This document shows positions 42,570 to 53,092 of a stretch of DNA of 64,000 nt, piece after piece (the stretch's first letter is position 1; every line of letters starts with the position of its first letter). The translations under genes and the position numbers were made by a program. Origin of the DNA: Gymnothorax reevesii (Eukaryota > Chordata > Actinopteri > Anguilliformes > Muraenidae); assembly GCA_029721435.1 (NCBI GenBank), contig CM056581.1, positions 67,221,712 through 67,285,711 on the forward strand. Reading direction: 5' to 3'. Under the pieces are notes generated by a model. It was not told the origin of the DNA. It worked only from the letters and a program-made list of their open reading frames with translations, and ran no database searches.

Positions 42570-43647
42570 CAGTGGTTCTCAACTGCAGTCCTGGGGACTC
42601 AGTGTTCCAGCTCAGTGGTGGGATAATTCACTTAATCAGCTAATACTAATTGTCAATCTCTTAGTTCACTGAATCAGGTGTCCCCAATAAAGAAACTCTG
42701 CCTTCAGACATTAAACTTTCTGATTAAGAACAGCATTTTATGATGAAAGTAAACAGAAGACTAACGTTAATGATTAATGCCCTGTGTTCGCTAGATGGCT
42801 TTGACGATCGCTCCCATCAGGGCGTAAAAGGAAAGCTACCTCGCGGCGCTTCGCCTGAAATATTTTGGCTGGACCAATCAGCAGGCAGCTTTGGTGTTGA
42901 CGTCATTTCCTTCTTCAAAAGCCAATACATTGCGTCTACATTGGGCCCGTAGATTAGATGAATCGAAAGTGTAATCACGCTGAACACATGCAGAGTGCAA
43001 ACGCATTGTTAGACACAGTGCACCTTTCACTTTGGCGAGGCTTTGGTGGGAATTCGATATAAGAGGAATAGGGAAATTTATGTTGAATGAATCCAGTAGT
43101 TGGCGGTAATACACCAACAGGTCTGTAAACACCATAAAACCAAAAATAAGAAGAAGAAGCCTCCAATAAAGAGGCCGCGCGAAGCACTTTTAGAGCTTTC
43201 CCGTACAGGCGTTAGTATAGCGACAGTCAGCCAATGAGGAGCGCAACATAACGACTGTATCATAGAGGTTAACAGAAGACTAACTTCACTATGTGGGTTT
43301 TTTTTTTTTCATGAAGTACCCTAATCCATTAAATCTGGAAGCCAGAATTACAAATAAGCTTCCCCTAAGCTTCATGAAAATCATGAAAATCTATTTTTAA
43401 ATAAAGAATTGTCCCTGGGACATCAAATTTCAATTTTGTCAGCCTGCAAATCCTCTTTAATGGTGTTTCTTACCTTTTAAGTAGCCAAAGTATCATGTAT
43501 GATTGTACTAGCCCAGGTTTACCACACCTATTTCAATTTAGCAAGAGATTGATGATTTGGGTTTGATTGACTGAATCATGCCATTGCTAAGCTGGCAAAC
43601 AAATGTGTAGGGCAGTGGGTCCCCAGGACTTGAATTGAGAAACACTG
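42570..43647. mobile_element. Non-autonomous hAT-type element, 1078 bp
   Basis: Ends CAGTGGTTCTCAACTGCAGT and ...TTGAGAAACACTG, flanked by GTCTATAT (42562-42569 and 43648-43655), an exact 8-bp duplication. It contains a nested insertion (about 42764-43267). The TGGTTCTCAA end is the same type as in the elements at 47369 and 48945. Confidence 0.9.
42764..43267. mobile_element. Retroposon-like insertion inside a hAT-type element
   Basis: About 0.5 kb is bracketed by AACAGAAGACTAAC (42750-42763 and about 43270-43284), a 14-bp direct repeat like the target duplications made by LINE machinery. The body includes AAGAAGAAGAAGCC and the minus-strand phrase GTGTATTACCGCCAACTACT. The family is unknown. 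Confidence 0.6.
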
Positions 43648-43921
43648 GTCTATATTAAGCATTATGAATATGAGTTAGATGGCTAGCTAGGGCATTCGCG
43701 AATCATTACCATCAATGAACTTGAATGGAATTTCAAAATGAAACTACGTCAGATCATTCAAACTTATGATGTTGGAATGAAATACAACGGTTGCTCATTT
43801 ATTTCTTCTGCCTGCATCATTGGGAAGAGAAACGATGAATAGCGTGTCCCTATTATTACACTCTGTTGCTGCTTAAAATTTTGGGATTAACATGCATGGA
43901 CAACAATGCAAGATGCGTAAA

Positions 43922-44456
43922 GCCCAACACCCACTGGAAGCGTGAGACGCTTGTCAAAAAATTGGTTGCATTAATTTCAATGGAGCAACGCCCACTGGCA
44001 GCGTCCGACGAGCGTCAGATTTTTACTTTTCGCCACTGCTCAATTTCTGAAGGGTCAACACAATAAAAACACATTTGTCTTTTAGATTATTTAACTATTT
44101 CGCCTTGTCATGGTTTGTCACACATTTAGCGACAACCTCACATGCAGTTTTCAACCTGCTTTTTAACCAAGTCGTAGTTTTGAATGGAAATCCGTTATTT
44201 TGCGTGCATTTAAGTTATCAAGCTATCTACAGTTAGACAGTACCCAACTCAAGGTACAGTGATGAGAAATTTACTCTGCTAAGTTAGCTAGCTAGCTAAT
44301 TCCTTGCTGGGTAAAGTAAAATGAATCACAATCTCAATTTACGTGACGTCTAAATTTAGGAGGAAAATTTTGCCTGTATATAATGTATAGTGCATAGTAA
44401 CCTGACCGTGACACTTTGCCATCACTTAAAATAAGCTTGATAGGTAGGTCCCCCCC
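43922..44456 (+). mobile_element. DNA-transposon fragment Y (CACCCACTGG family)
   Basis: It begins GCCCAACACCCACTGGAAGC, and a second copy of the end motif (CAACGCCCACTGGCAGCGT) lies 73 bp inside. It matches X (41206-41470) inverted and, further in, 27207-27486 inverted. It breaks off near 44456 before an ACCAACAGAAAATGCC repeat. Confidence 0.75.
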
Positions 44457-45020
44457 CACCAACAGAAAATGCCAAGAGTTAGGGTCAGAACTAACCAGAG
44501 AGGACAGGTTGACCAGCAGGTTTACGAAAGGGCCTTTTTTGATGTCCAAAGAGGCGAGAGCATAAGGAGGGCAGCAGAGGTGCGGGACGGAAGTAGCAAC
44601 GGTTACGTTTGTCCCTCTCTGCTAATGCGGCCGCATTTTGTGTTTTAAAGCTCATATGTGTTATATTTTACCGACAGAAAATGCCAAGAGTTAGGGTCAG
44701 AATCACCCAGTGAGGAAAGGTTGACCAAGAATTTTATTTGTATATTGACCAGAAATTGTATTTTGACCTTCAATTTTATTTGTATACCTCTTTTCAAAGG
44801 CAGGCTGTCACAAAGACGCTTTACTGAGAGAAAAGAGTAAAGCCCAGACAAATTCCTAATCCCCAAATAGCAGGCAAAAAAACTCCCTGTAGGGAGGAAA
44901 AAAAGCCTCGAACTGTGGTGAGAAAAAACTCCTCAGTGAGAAGAAATCTCAGGAGGAACCTGGCTATTGTGGGGAAGCCCATCCTCCGCTGGCTGGCTCA
45001 TTAATTGATGAGTAAATTTA
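44457..45020 (+). repeat. Local duplication and interspersed fish repeat
   Basis: CAGAAAATGCCAAGAGTTAG (44462) with GGTCAGAACTAACCAGAGAG recurs at 44675 as a direct copy of about 55 bp. From about 44720 the text (TTTTATTTGTATACCTCTTT, AAAAAAACTCCCTGTAGGGA, AGGAGGAACCTGGCTATTGT) resembles an interspersed repeat I know from many fish sequences, probably a LINE-derived tail. Classification is uncertain. Confidence 0.5.
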
Positions 45021-45399
45021 AGTCCAAAGTTCTTTAAACAATAAGGTCTTCAAGCAGTGACATCTGTAGCTCTAGGAAGTGGAGAGGTGGGGATGAGGGG
45101 ATCAGGACAGCGGGAAGACAGCAGTCGATGGCCATTCGGTAGTGACTGGGCTTAGGTGGTCCAAGGACTGAGTTCCGGGGGACGGCGTTCCTCGGAGAAA
45201 ACACAAAAACAAAAGAGGGCTAGGTACTGGATAAACTAATACATACTGCACAAAATGTTGTCCCGTGTCGGGTATCAAGTAGTACGCTAAAATACTACAA
45301 CTCCGGGGTAACCAGTATAGAGCAATCAATTCTCCTTATCCACTTATTGCAGCGCAGAGGCCCTGAGCTTCATCCGACTAAGGCTGCATAGATTTTATT
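45021..45399. other. Unassigned DNA
   Basis: No coding domain or repeat is recognised between the interspersed repeat on the left and the minisatellite on the right. Confidence 0.35.
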
Positions 45400-45414
45400 A
45401 TGCCCCCGCCAGCG

Positions 45415-45640
45415 AAAGAGGAAATGTCTTCATCACCAATGTCCGGTTCATCACCAGCGCCCTCTTCATCGCTAATGTCTGCTCCATCATCAGCACCCTC
45501 TTCATCACTAGCGCTAGCTCCATCACCAGCGCCAGCTCCATCACCAGCGCCCTCTTCATCACCAATGTCCGCTTCATCACCAGCGCCCTCTTCATTACCA
45601 ATGTCCGCTCCATCACCAGCACCCGCTCCCTCAAGACAAC
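45415..45640. repeat. Minisatellite of TCATCACCAGCGCCCTCT-type units
   Basis: Imperfect units of 18-24 bp (TCATCACCAGCGCCCTCT, TCATCACCAATGTCCG) are repeated about ten times. Both strands stay open: plus gives a Ser/Pro/Ala-rich chain (45400-45765), minus an Asp/Gly/Ala/Glu-rich chain. A GTAAATGGTGAGAG at 45692 could be a splice donor. It may be the end of a low-complexity exon linked to the downstream pogo-like relic. Confidence 0.75.
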
Positions 45641-45782
45641 ACCAACCTAGCCAGAGCCCATTTGAGCTGCATCCCCATGAGTCTGCCATTCCTGTAAATG
45701 GTGAGAGTTTGTATCTGTGTGTGTCTTTAAATGTGCATTTTGAGCCTTGCCAAGCATTTTTTTAAAAATATTATCTATCCAG

Positions 45783-45898
45783 GTATGCTTGTGGTTCCAG
45801 GAAAATGTAGTGGCACGCCAATACAGAGGTCCAGAAAAGGTTCGCCCATATCCAAAGGCTGGCTCGAGGAAAGAAAATAAAAGAAGAGGCAGAAAGAG
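45783..45898 (+). pseudogene. Exon-like relic, pogo/Tigger-type transposase tail
   Basis: A segment bounded by TATCTATCCAG and AG/GTGAGC splice-like signals reads in one frame as LWFQENVVARQYRGPEKVRP then YPKAGSRKENKRRGRKR. 'IRP-PKA-PRK...RGRK-G-SR' is the C-terminal tail I associate with fish pogo/Tigger-like transposases. The next exon-like piece begins GESRQ at 46034. The reading phase with the upstream minisatellite frame does not match simply. Confidence 0.5.
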
Positions 45899-46033
45899 GT
45901 GAGCAAAGTGTCTTTTTAACTTGTCTTGATTTTTTTGCTGGTATAAAAACAAGCTGATTCTGACTATCATCTCATTGAATGTTGCTGGTCAACAGCAATA
46001 CTGACCAACACCCCAGTTAAAGCTGCTTTGTAG

Positions 46034-46275
46034 GAGGAGAGTCGGCAGAGGGGCCAGAAAAGAACAGTCCTCTTCAAAACGGCCAAAGAAAATGTTGTTT
46101 AGTGGACACACTGCAACCACAGTTTCTCAGAGCAATGATGAGGAATGTCAATGACATTTGCCTCATCTTTGCCTGGAAAAGTGTCGGTGCGGTGCATCTT
46201 TTGTCTTCTGTGGTCACATGAGGCATGCACTGAAGGTGCCGCTCATTATATCTGTCACAACTGTGATAATGAGTA
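46034..46275 (+). pseudogene. Exon-like relic with C-terminal zinc-finger-like motif
   Basis: An acceptor-like TTTGTAG precedes GESRQRGQKR. After frame changes the last part (about 46145-46275) reads FASSLPGKVSVRCIFCLLWS followed by HEACTEGAAHYICHNCDNE and a stop. The C-x2-C...W-H-E-x-C...C-x2-C spacing resembles the short PHD-like finger at the C-terminus of fish pogo/Tigger-type transposases. The N-terminal helix-turn-helix and DDE domains are not found upstream, so this is a truncated relic. Confidence 0.6.
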
Positions 46276-47360
46276 AAGTAATTTCATAATTTTTATAAAT
46301 AGAACAATTGCACGTTAAACATGTTCACGTTTACTTTTGAAACATTTGAAGCAAATTAAAATGTTTAGAACAAATGCCTGATTTTTGTTTCTGTTTTAAG
46401 GACAGTAATTTAAAAGATTCCACTTAATTTGATCGTGTTACTTTTGTCCCGCCCGTGTGCTACTTTCATCCTGACTGGAGCAATGCGCTACTTCCGTTCG
46501 ACGTCAAACTATGCCAAAGTCAATATATATTGGGATGATTTAGCACCTGATATTGACAGAGGACACACAAAAGTAGTTAATCGCTCCAAAAGTTTTTTTT
46601 GGTCTGTAACGTTATCTTTTAAAGTGACGTCTATGTGAAAAATGTTACTTTCGTACTAGCTCTCCCCTATGTTAGGATCTCTTTCCGACAGTCACTAAAT
46701 TCATCATAAATACACAATATCCCACGCCAATGTCGATTCACTTTATTGAGCAGAGCTTAAACAGAAACATTGATTGAAAATCTCGGTTCTCATCTTAAAG
46801 AACTGAGCCCTCTTATGAAAACATTCATGTTTAATATCTGAAAGATTCAGTTGATTTGAAGAAATTAAAAACAATAATCGATTGTCGGACACGGAATTAT
46901 ATTGAAACCATCCGACTGTCGGACACAGAGATATATTAAAACCATGTCCAATTTTCAGACACGTACACACTGCGTACATCCCAAGTCAATGCAAAGACGT
47001 GTATTCGCGTCTTTGCATTGATTTTGACTGTAATCAGCCGCGCAAAAAATTTGTTTTGCGTCCAGTGTGAATATGTGACACCTCCCCCTACTACGCCGCC
47101 ACACCCATCTCGGCGCACGTCCGTCTACCAAATTGCCAAAGTGGCTGTGTTGCTCTGCACGAAATTACCACTGCACGGGCTGCACCGGACGAAATTACCA
47201 CTGCGTGGGCTACACCACGCTGCTCCACTCTGCGCTGCACCAAGAAATTAGAGTCCAAGAACTTATCATAGTTTTTATACCGCACAACAAGCAAGCTTGG
47301 ACAAACTTTACTAAATCAACTTTGCTATAGAGATAGTAGCAGCACGTCTTTGTGAATTTC
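46276..47360. other. Unassigned DNA with short repeats
   Basis: It holds about three imperfect 32-bp repeats (GTCGGACACGGAATTATATT..., 46886-46970), a palindrome TCAATGCAAAGACG / CGTCTTTGCATTGA (46986-47021) and a 28-bp direct repeat containing ACGAAATTACCACTGC (47158 and 47187). These features suggest a small DNA element, but I could not fix its ends. Confidence 0.45.
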
Positions 47361-47368
47361 ACTTAAAT

Positions 47369-48067
47369 CAGTAGTTCTCAAACTTGTTCCTGGCGCCCCA
47401 CTGTGTATTCTGGTTTTTGTTGCAACCACAACTGCAATCTTAGAATTTTGACAAGGTGTTGATTTGTCTTATTTAGCTGCATTCCATGTTTAGCACAGTT
47501 ATTTACCACCTTTAGCTGCATTTATATGGACATATCCACTGTGCCATGAAGAATAAAAACCCTCAAACAGGTTATGCTTATTTTTCCATATTGTGAGGAT
47601 TTGCAGGTAAAAAAATTTTCTTAACACATCAAATTAGACTTGAGAAAATCAGTAAGCTCCAAATTGGGTTGCTGAACAATTTTTTCTAAATAATTTTCCT
47701 GAACTTAATAAAATGAACATGAAATGAAACTGGTCTGACTTTACTGCAACCATGTGATGTGTTGACAGTTTCACCTATGAGGATGAGGATGATTGTTCAA
47801 GTTGATTAAGGGTTCTGTCAAATTGTTTCCCTCTACAGTTATTCATACTGGTTTCTAACATATCTCATTGTGCATATGAAATTTTAATTCTTCATGGCAT
47901 GTGCAGATTTGTCAAATGTGGCATAAGAGGACAAATAACTGCTCTAGACATGAATGCACCCAATTAAGGCAAATCAACAGCTTGTTCAAGTCCTAAGATT
48001 GCAACTGCGGTCGGAACAAAAGCCAGCATACACAGCGGGGTGCCAGGACCGAGTTTGAGAACCACTG
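47369..48067. mobile_element. Non-autonomous hAT-type element, 699 bp
   Basis: Starts CAGTAGTTCTCAAACTTG and ends CGAGTTTGAGAACCACTG, flanked by ACTTAAAT (47361-47368 and 48068-48075), an exact 8-bp duplication. The terminal inverted repeats extend over about 90 bp, including GTTGCAACCACAACTGCAAT near 47429 and ATTGCAACTGCGGTCGGAAC near 47998. A second copy of its left part lies at 48945. Confidence 0.92.
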
Positions 48068-48075
48068 ACTTAAAT

Positions 48076-48730
48076 GAACTTTTCTACTCATGATGCAGCA
48101 TTGTAGATTGATTTGTAGCCCTCCAGGAACAAAATAAGTGCACCCACTGGCGATTATGTGCTAATCTAGCAGATCAGTGAGAGTTTTAGCCTTTCAAGCC
48201 TCACTTGATATAACTGTTTCACACAGACAGCCATTGGTCTGAAATGTCCAAAAAACGGTCGTGAATGGTAGCCAAGGGATCAAGAGGAATTGTTTTAATG
48301 GTTTCTGACAAGGAAGGACTTTGTCAATAAAGCAAAGGAGTTTTGGAATTGACATTATTACACATACTCGATCAGGAAATTGTGCAGGAATTGGAAGGGT
48401 ATTTTGGAGAGGAAAATTACCAACATATGGGGAAAATGTCTCTCGCAAATTGTTTGTTGAAACATGCACAAACATATCTAAGAAAATAAGATCTGTAAAA
48501 TATTCCTTTTTTGTCGCAGAATCATAATATTTGAACCTGCAGTTTTTCAGGTGTCTCGCTGTGGGTGTATTATTTCTCTGGGCTGAGGAAGCTTGGTCGC
48601 AGCACCATAGCCCACAGGGGCAAGAAGAACGCAAAAAAAGCAAATTTCAAATGAGACCGCGATTATGCCTGTAGTCAAAGTGGTAAGCGGGTTAATTTGA
48701 CTGAAAATTAACAAAAAAGACTGCACTTTA
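48076..48730. other. Unassigned DNA with an unidentified 149-codon frame
   Basis: The minus-strand frame 48194-48643 reads, for example, RHLKNCRFKYYDSATKKEYF and PIPAQFPDRVCVIMSIPKLL. The plus strand also gives protein-like text in broken frames (QEIVQELEGYFGEENYQHMG, LRKLGRSTIAHRGKKNAKK). I cannot tell which strand, if any, was coding. No domain is recognised. It may be a relic of a transposon gene. Confidence 0.3.
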
Positions 48731-48738
48731 TAGGGCTA

Positions 48739-48815
48739 GGTGTTACGGAAGGAAATGGCAATATTGCAGTGCTAAATACTGCACTGTCCCAGCCTTTTTT
48801 GAAATATGTTGCAAC
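48739..48815. mobile_element. Tc1-like end fragment
   Basis: CACTGTCCCAGCCTTTTTTG, AATATGTTGCAACAGTCAAA is similar to the sequence between the transposase stop and right terminal repeat of the Tc1-like families in this window (compare 60095-60125). It is a short relic. Confidence 0.45.
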
Positions 48816-48944
48816 AGTCAAAATTGAAATGCGTTTACTTTTAAAAATCAATTAAACTTATGTGGCGAAACCCACTAAAGTGTTATTGTATTGCTTGAGA
48901 TGTAATGGGGAAAAAAAAAATGTTTGCCTGCCCTGGTTGTAAAT

Positions 48945-49250
48945 CAGTGGTTCTCAAACTCGGTCCTGGTAGTCCCCTGTGTACGCTGGTTTTTGTTCCA
49001 ACCACAATTGCAATCGTAGGATTTTAAATAGGCTGTTAATTTGTCAGGTGAGGTGAATTTCATGCTTAAAGTAATTATTTACCATCTTAAGCTATATTTT
49101 GACAAAAGTATCCGTGTGTGCCATTAGGAATAAAAGACCATTTGATATCATTTTGTTTATTTCTACATGGCAAGCAATTTCAGGTAACTAGATTTTTAAG
49201 CAGGTCAAATTAGACACTGAGAGAGTCCGTAATCTCCAAATTAGGTTGCA
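48945..49250. mobile_element. Truncated copy of the 47369-type hAT element
   Basis: CAGTGGTTCTCAAACTCGGT and GTTTTTGTTCCAACCACAAT onward follow the left half of the 47369-48067 element for about 300 bp. The right half and right terminal repeat are missing. Confidence 0.75.
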
Positions 49251-49344
49251 GAATACAGATGACTAGAGTTCCACTGCCATAGAGAGCCACTGACATAAAG
49301 TATGAACAACACTCAAAGCCTTCTTATAAAACATCATGTCCTGA

Positions 49345-50972
49345 AGGCCCTGTCCCACTGTGGAGAGGATTAATTGCGCATTAATTGAGTATACAAATTT
49401 CGGGCGTTCGTTGTCGTCCGCAACAAAAATGGCCAAAAATGACAAATTTCTTAGTATGAATTACGGATATATTAATAATGTATAGCGAAGATATGACGAA
49501 TAAAAGTGGATATTTAACGAATAAAAGCGAATGCGATTGCGAATGCTCTCCCATGAAGGGTACAACAGGTAAATGTTGACGAATGTATTGCAAACATAGC
49601 GGATATGAACAAACAATCACAGATATATAAGGCATTTATTGAGGAAATCATCGCAAATCAGATGCAAAGCAGTCGCAATACAAACGCATTATTTGTGGCC
49701 TATCTGTATGCATTCGCTACAAATTATTTTAGTTCGTGATGTGGACGTCATAGCCACACTATATATACATTTTACACACTGTCCCAGTCCGCTGCCAAGC
49801 CGCAATACCCCGTCAGTTGCAGATATCTGTTTGTTTTTAGTATGTTTTAGTAATTTTAGTTACTATTTATTTATTTATCATATTTATTCTTTTAGAGTAT
49901 GTATGTTTCTGTAAGACTGCGCTGTCTTTAGTCTTCAGTGTCTTCCTCTCCTTTCTGTCTCGTGCTGTCTTGTCTTTTTCATCACACTCTCTTCCCTGTA
50001 TTTCGGTTAGGTATTTCCTCTTCCTTCTTCTCTTGCTGTTCTCATTGGCTATCCACACCTGAGAGTAGTTTAGTGAGGCATGGATGTTTTGTTAGATTAG
50101 AGTTAGAACTCCACCCTTTTCCTCTCTCTCTCTCCTATCACTGTCCTTGCTTTTCTAGCTCCACCTCTCTCTACAGCTGTCCTGTGTTTAGCTGGGATTC
50201 CACTTAATTAGTTTGTGTTTAAAAGGCCCACTTTTTCCTCTGCTTCTTGTCGACTTGTTTCTTCCCATAGCTCGCTTTAGTTAAGTCTCGTTTCTGCGCT
50301 TTCTTGGTTTCGATTGTTGATTGCTCGTTTTCTGTGAATTCTCCCGTAAGTCTCGTTATTGATTGTTTGTATTACGGTGTTTGATTGCTGGTTGATTGAT
50401 TAGTACTTTGTTCTCCCTATTCCCACTTTGTACCCATCTGTTTAGATTCTCCTGTGTTATTCCCTTATCCCATCCAATTCCCTTTTCCTTCCCCTTCCAT
50501 TCCCTTAGCTCAACCCCCATTGTTACTGTCTTTGTGCGGATTGATTTTCTGGTTACCGAATATTTCTGCTTGTCCCCTGATTCTGATTCTGACTATTCTG
50601 CATTACCCTGTTTGCCTGGCTATCGATCTGCTTCTGTATTTGACCATGAGCTGTGTTAACCCTAATAAACGCCCTGCCGATGCTGAACTACATTTGGAAT
50701 CAAAGCCCGTTCCTTTCAATAACACCGGATATACAGTGCATAGATTGAGTATGTATTGCGTATGTAAGGCGGATGTCATCCGCAACAAATTTTGAGCAGC
50801 TCAAAAATCCTGGTAATGGAAAAACATGCCCCTGCGGATAATTGCAGACGTGTGCGGATGTCAGCCGACTCATACAAGCATGTTTCGAATATTGCAGATG
50901 TTTAGTGGATATAAACCAATTTTGTGCGCAATTCATACGCAAATCCTCCTAAACGCCAGTGGGAGCGGGCCT
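49345..50972. mobile_element. Terminal-inverted-repeat element, about 1.6 kb
   Basis: Starts AGGCCCTGTCCCACTG and ends CAGTGGGAGCGGGCCT, flanked by TGA on both sides (49342-49344, 50973-50975), a possible 3-bp duplication. Sub-terminal text also pairs (GGATTAATTGCGCATTAATT and ATTTTGTGCGCAATTCAT). GTCCGCAACAAA occurs at both sides (49416 and 50779). The middle (about 49900-50730) differs and may be a separate insertion. No transposase is seen. Confidence 0.65.
49900..50730 (+). mobile_element. LTR-like insertion, boundaries unresolved
   Basis: A C/T-rich stretch with phrases like CTGATTCTGATTCTGACTAT, TTTGCCTGGCTATCGATCTG and CTAATAAACGCCCTGCC (poly(A)-like signal near 50663) resembles Gypsy-type LTRs of fish. 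I could not find a matching pair of TG/CA ends with a direct duplication, so this is tentative. Confidence 0.35.
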
Positions 50973-50975
50973 TGA

Positions 50976-52560
50976 TGTTTTTCTGACTAGCTTTCCAGGA
51001 GAACTATTCGAGACATGTCCGGTTGTTGAACATTCAAGCATACCATTTCAGGCTGCCATAAAAATGGCAATAATCATACACACTAAGGGAACATGGTAGA
51101 AACTGACGATTAATGAGAGATCAGGGCTGCATTCAAATAGACTGTTTGGCCCAGGAAATTTCCCAATTCCGAGAAAATGGCCCTGAGGTATTTACATGGC
51201 AGCCATGATAAGTGTGTTTGAATTCTCTAAACACGTAGGAAAGATGCTTCAATGCTTCCTAACTTATCTCCATTGTATATTGGGTGCACTGAACAATCCG
51301 ATTCAAAAAGAAAGGGGATAAATGCCTTCTCACAATTCCACACGGCAACAATATTTAAAGCTACCACCATCTATCTCGCCAATCACGGATTCAAACGAAC
51401 ATGACAGGCGAGAGATGCATGATCACTTCGCCTAGTGTAAATGCATTCGGATTGTCTTAGCAGCACGGTTGTCTTCCTAAAGCAATATGAATTCCACTTA
51501 TGATTTTTTCCATCGAAATTAAAGAAAAGTGGTTCAAAATAAGAATATGGGACATAATTTGGCCACTCGAAAGCAGCCCAGAGTGGGAAAACAAGGCAGA
51601 CTTCATGTTTAGACGAAATTCGGGCTCGGGATTAATGTGTAAGCACACCTGTTCTTTCCTGTCTTGTGCTACATGTCCATTACCGTGCCTGTTTCATTCA
51701 TTATTTTGATTAATTTAACCGCAGTGCAATGTTTTCCTGGCATGGCAATTTGTTACATTACCAGACATTGCAAACAACATTTCTTAGTTTAATCTTACCG
51801 CAGGTTGTTGGTCTGAGAAAACAAACAAAATTAGTGCTGCCGGAAGATTTAAAAAAAAAAAAAAGACAAAATGTTGTAATTTGAATGCATATAATAACAC
51901 TGCTTGCCATGGCTCTCTTCCGAGACGTTTCATCACTCCTTGTTAGTTCCTATTCCAGCCCTCTTTTCCTTCACTCACAGTATATTCTTCTTGTTTATTA
52001 CCCACCGTAACACTTATAGACTCAGTTCACTCAGATCCTTCAATGTGAAAAACCGATCAAATGCAAACCCTCAAATTCAACCAAACAACTCTGAAGAGTT
52101 TGACATCTGTGTTTTTAAAATCATTTTATCCAACAGTATTTATTTTCCACTTTGTTAGGAAAAAAAGCATGATTTATACCTTGTTTTTCTCCATCTCTAT
52201 GATTCTCTGCATTTCCCCTTTCCGCCCTCATTTCTTCCTCACTCGTCTTGAGCAAATTTTTCATTCTTTATGGCTGTTCAAACCATCACTGAGACTCTGG
52301 CCGTCTGATTCCAGCTCATGTCTCTCTAATGTAATAAACACGTGCTAATTCTCGTCAACTGGAAGACAAGAGTCCGACATGATGAGAAAAAGAAGCAAAA
52401 AAAAAACAGTCTTTGGCCTGCTTTCTCACTTTTTGGTGGCTTATCTCCTCGCTGAAAAGTTAGTTCTGTGCATACCTATGGCACACTTTCCACGAACACA
52501 TCTCTGCACGCTGGATTTCAGCTCGACAAAAAAAAAAAAAATTCTGTATCAGTGAAAACT
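50976..52560. other. Unassigned DNA
   Basis: A-runs lie near 51850-51864 and 52527-52541. Short frames only, with no domain, tail or terminal repeat that I recognise. Confidence 0.4.
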
Positions 52561-52921
52561 TTCATGTGAATGCCCTTCAACCATACATTATACTGGTTCT
52601 TCCTCACTTGGGTTGCAGGGAAGCATATCCCAGCTGAATATAGGAGAAAGGCAAGAAAACACCCTGGACAGCTCGCCAATCCATCGCAGGGCGCACACAC
52701 CATTCACTCACACACTCATACCCACGGGCAATTTAGAGTCTTCAATTATCCTGACATGCATGTCTTTGGACTGTGGGAGGAAGCCGAAGTACCTGGAGGA
52801 AACCCATATGAACACGGGGAGAACATGCAAACTCCACACAGCAAGGCCCCAGGCTGGATTTGAACCCACAACCTTGTTACAGTGAGGTGGCAGTGGTACA
52901 CACTGCGCTGCCATGCTGCCC
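52561..52921 (-). mobile_element. tRNA-derived SINE
   Basis: Read on the minus strand from 52921: a GGCAGCATGGCAGCGCAGTG head (A-box region), then GTGGGTTCAAATCC (B box, plus-strand complement at 52856-52869), followed by the long body with TGTGGAGTTTGCATGTTCTC, TTCCTCCCACAGTCCAAAGA, CATGCATGTC and CAGCTGGGATATGC. This is a SINE type very common in fish. The 3' tail is not clearly present at 52561. Internal RNA polymerase III promoter boxes are degenerate. Confidence 0.8.
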
Positions 52922-52999
52922 AAAATGATGCATTTGCTTCTTGAAAAAGAAAATGCATTCTTGAGAAATCATTTTCATTTTAATATTTTAATATTACTG

Positions 53000-53092
53000 G
53001 GTCCCTGCCTTTGCCCGTAATCAGCTGGGATAGGCTCCATTTCGCCCCGTGACCCTAGTGTATAAGCGGGTATAGAAAATGGATGGATGGAA
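53000..53092 (+). mobile_element. SINE 3' end fragment with TGGA tail
   Basis: CAGCTGGGATAGGCTCCATT, CCCGTGACCCTAGTGTATAA, GCGGGTATAGAAAATGGATG, then GATGGAAT. This is the 3' end of the same SINE type as 52561-52921 but on the opposite strand. Its last part resembles the end of the RTE LINE at 39230-39271. Confidence 0.75.

Noticed and set aside
45400..45765. Ser/Pro/Ala-rich 121-codon frame as a stand-alone protein
   Set aside because: It is mostly a minisatellite whose 18- to 24-bp units keep every frame open on both strands. I only keep it as a possible exon end.
48194..48643. 149-codon minus-strand frame
   Set aside because: No recognised domain, and the opposite strand gives equally protein-like text. 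It is listed as unassigned rather than called a gene.
52856..52921. A true tRNA gene on the minus strand
   Set aside because: Only degenerate A- and B-box text is present, without a cloverleaf, and it is followed by a long SINE body.
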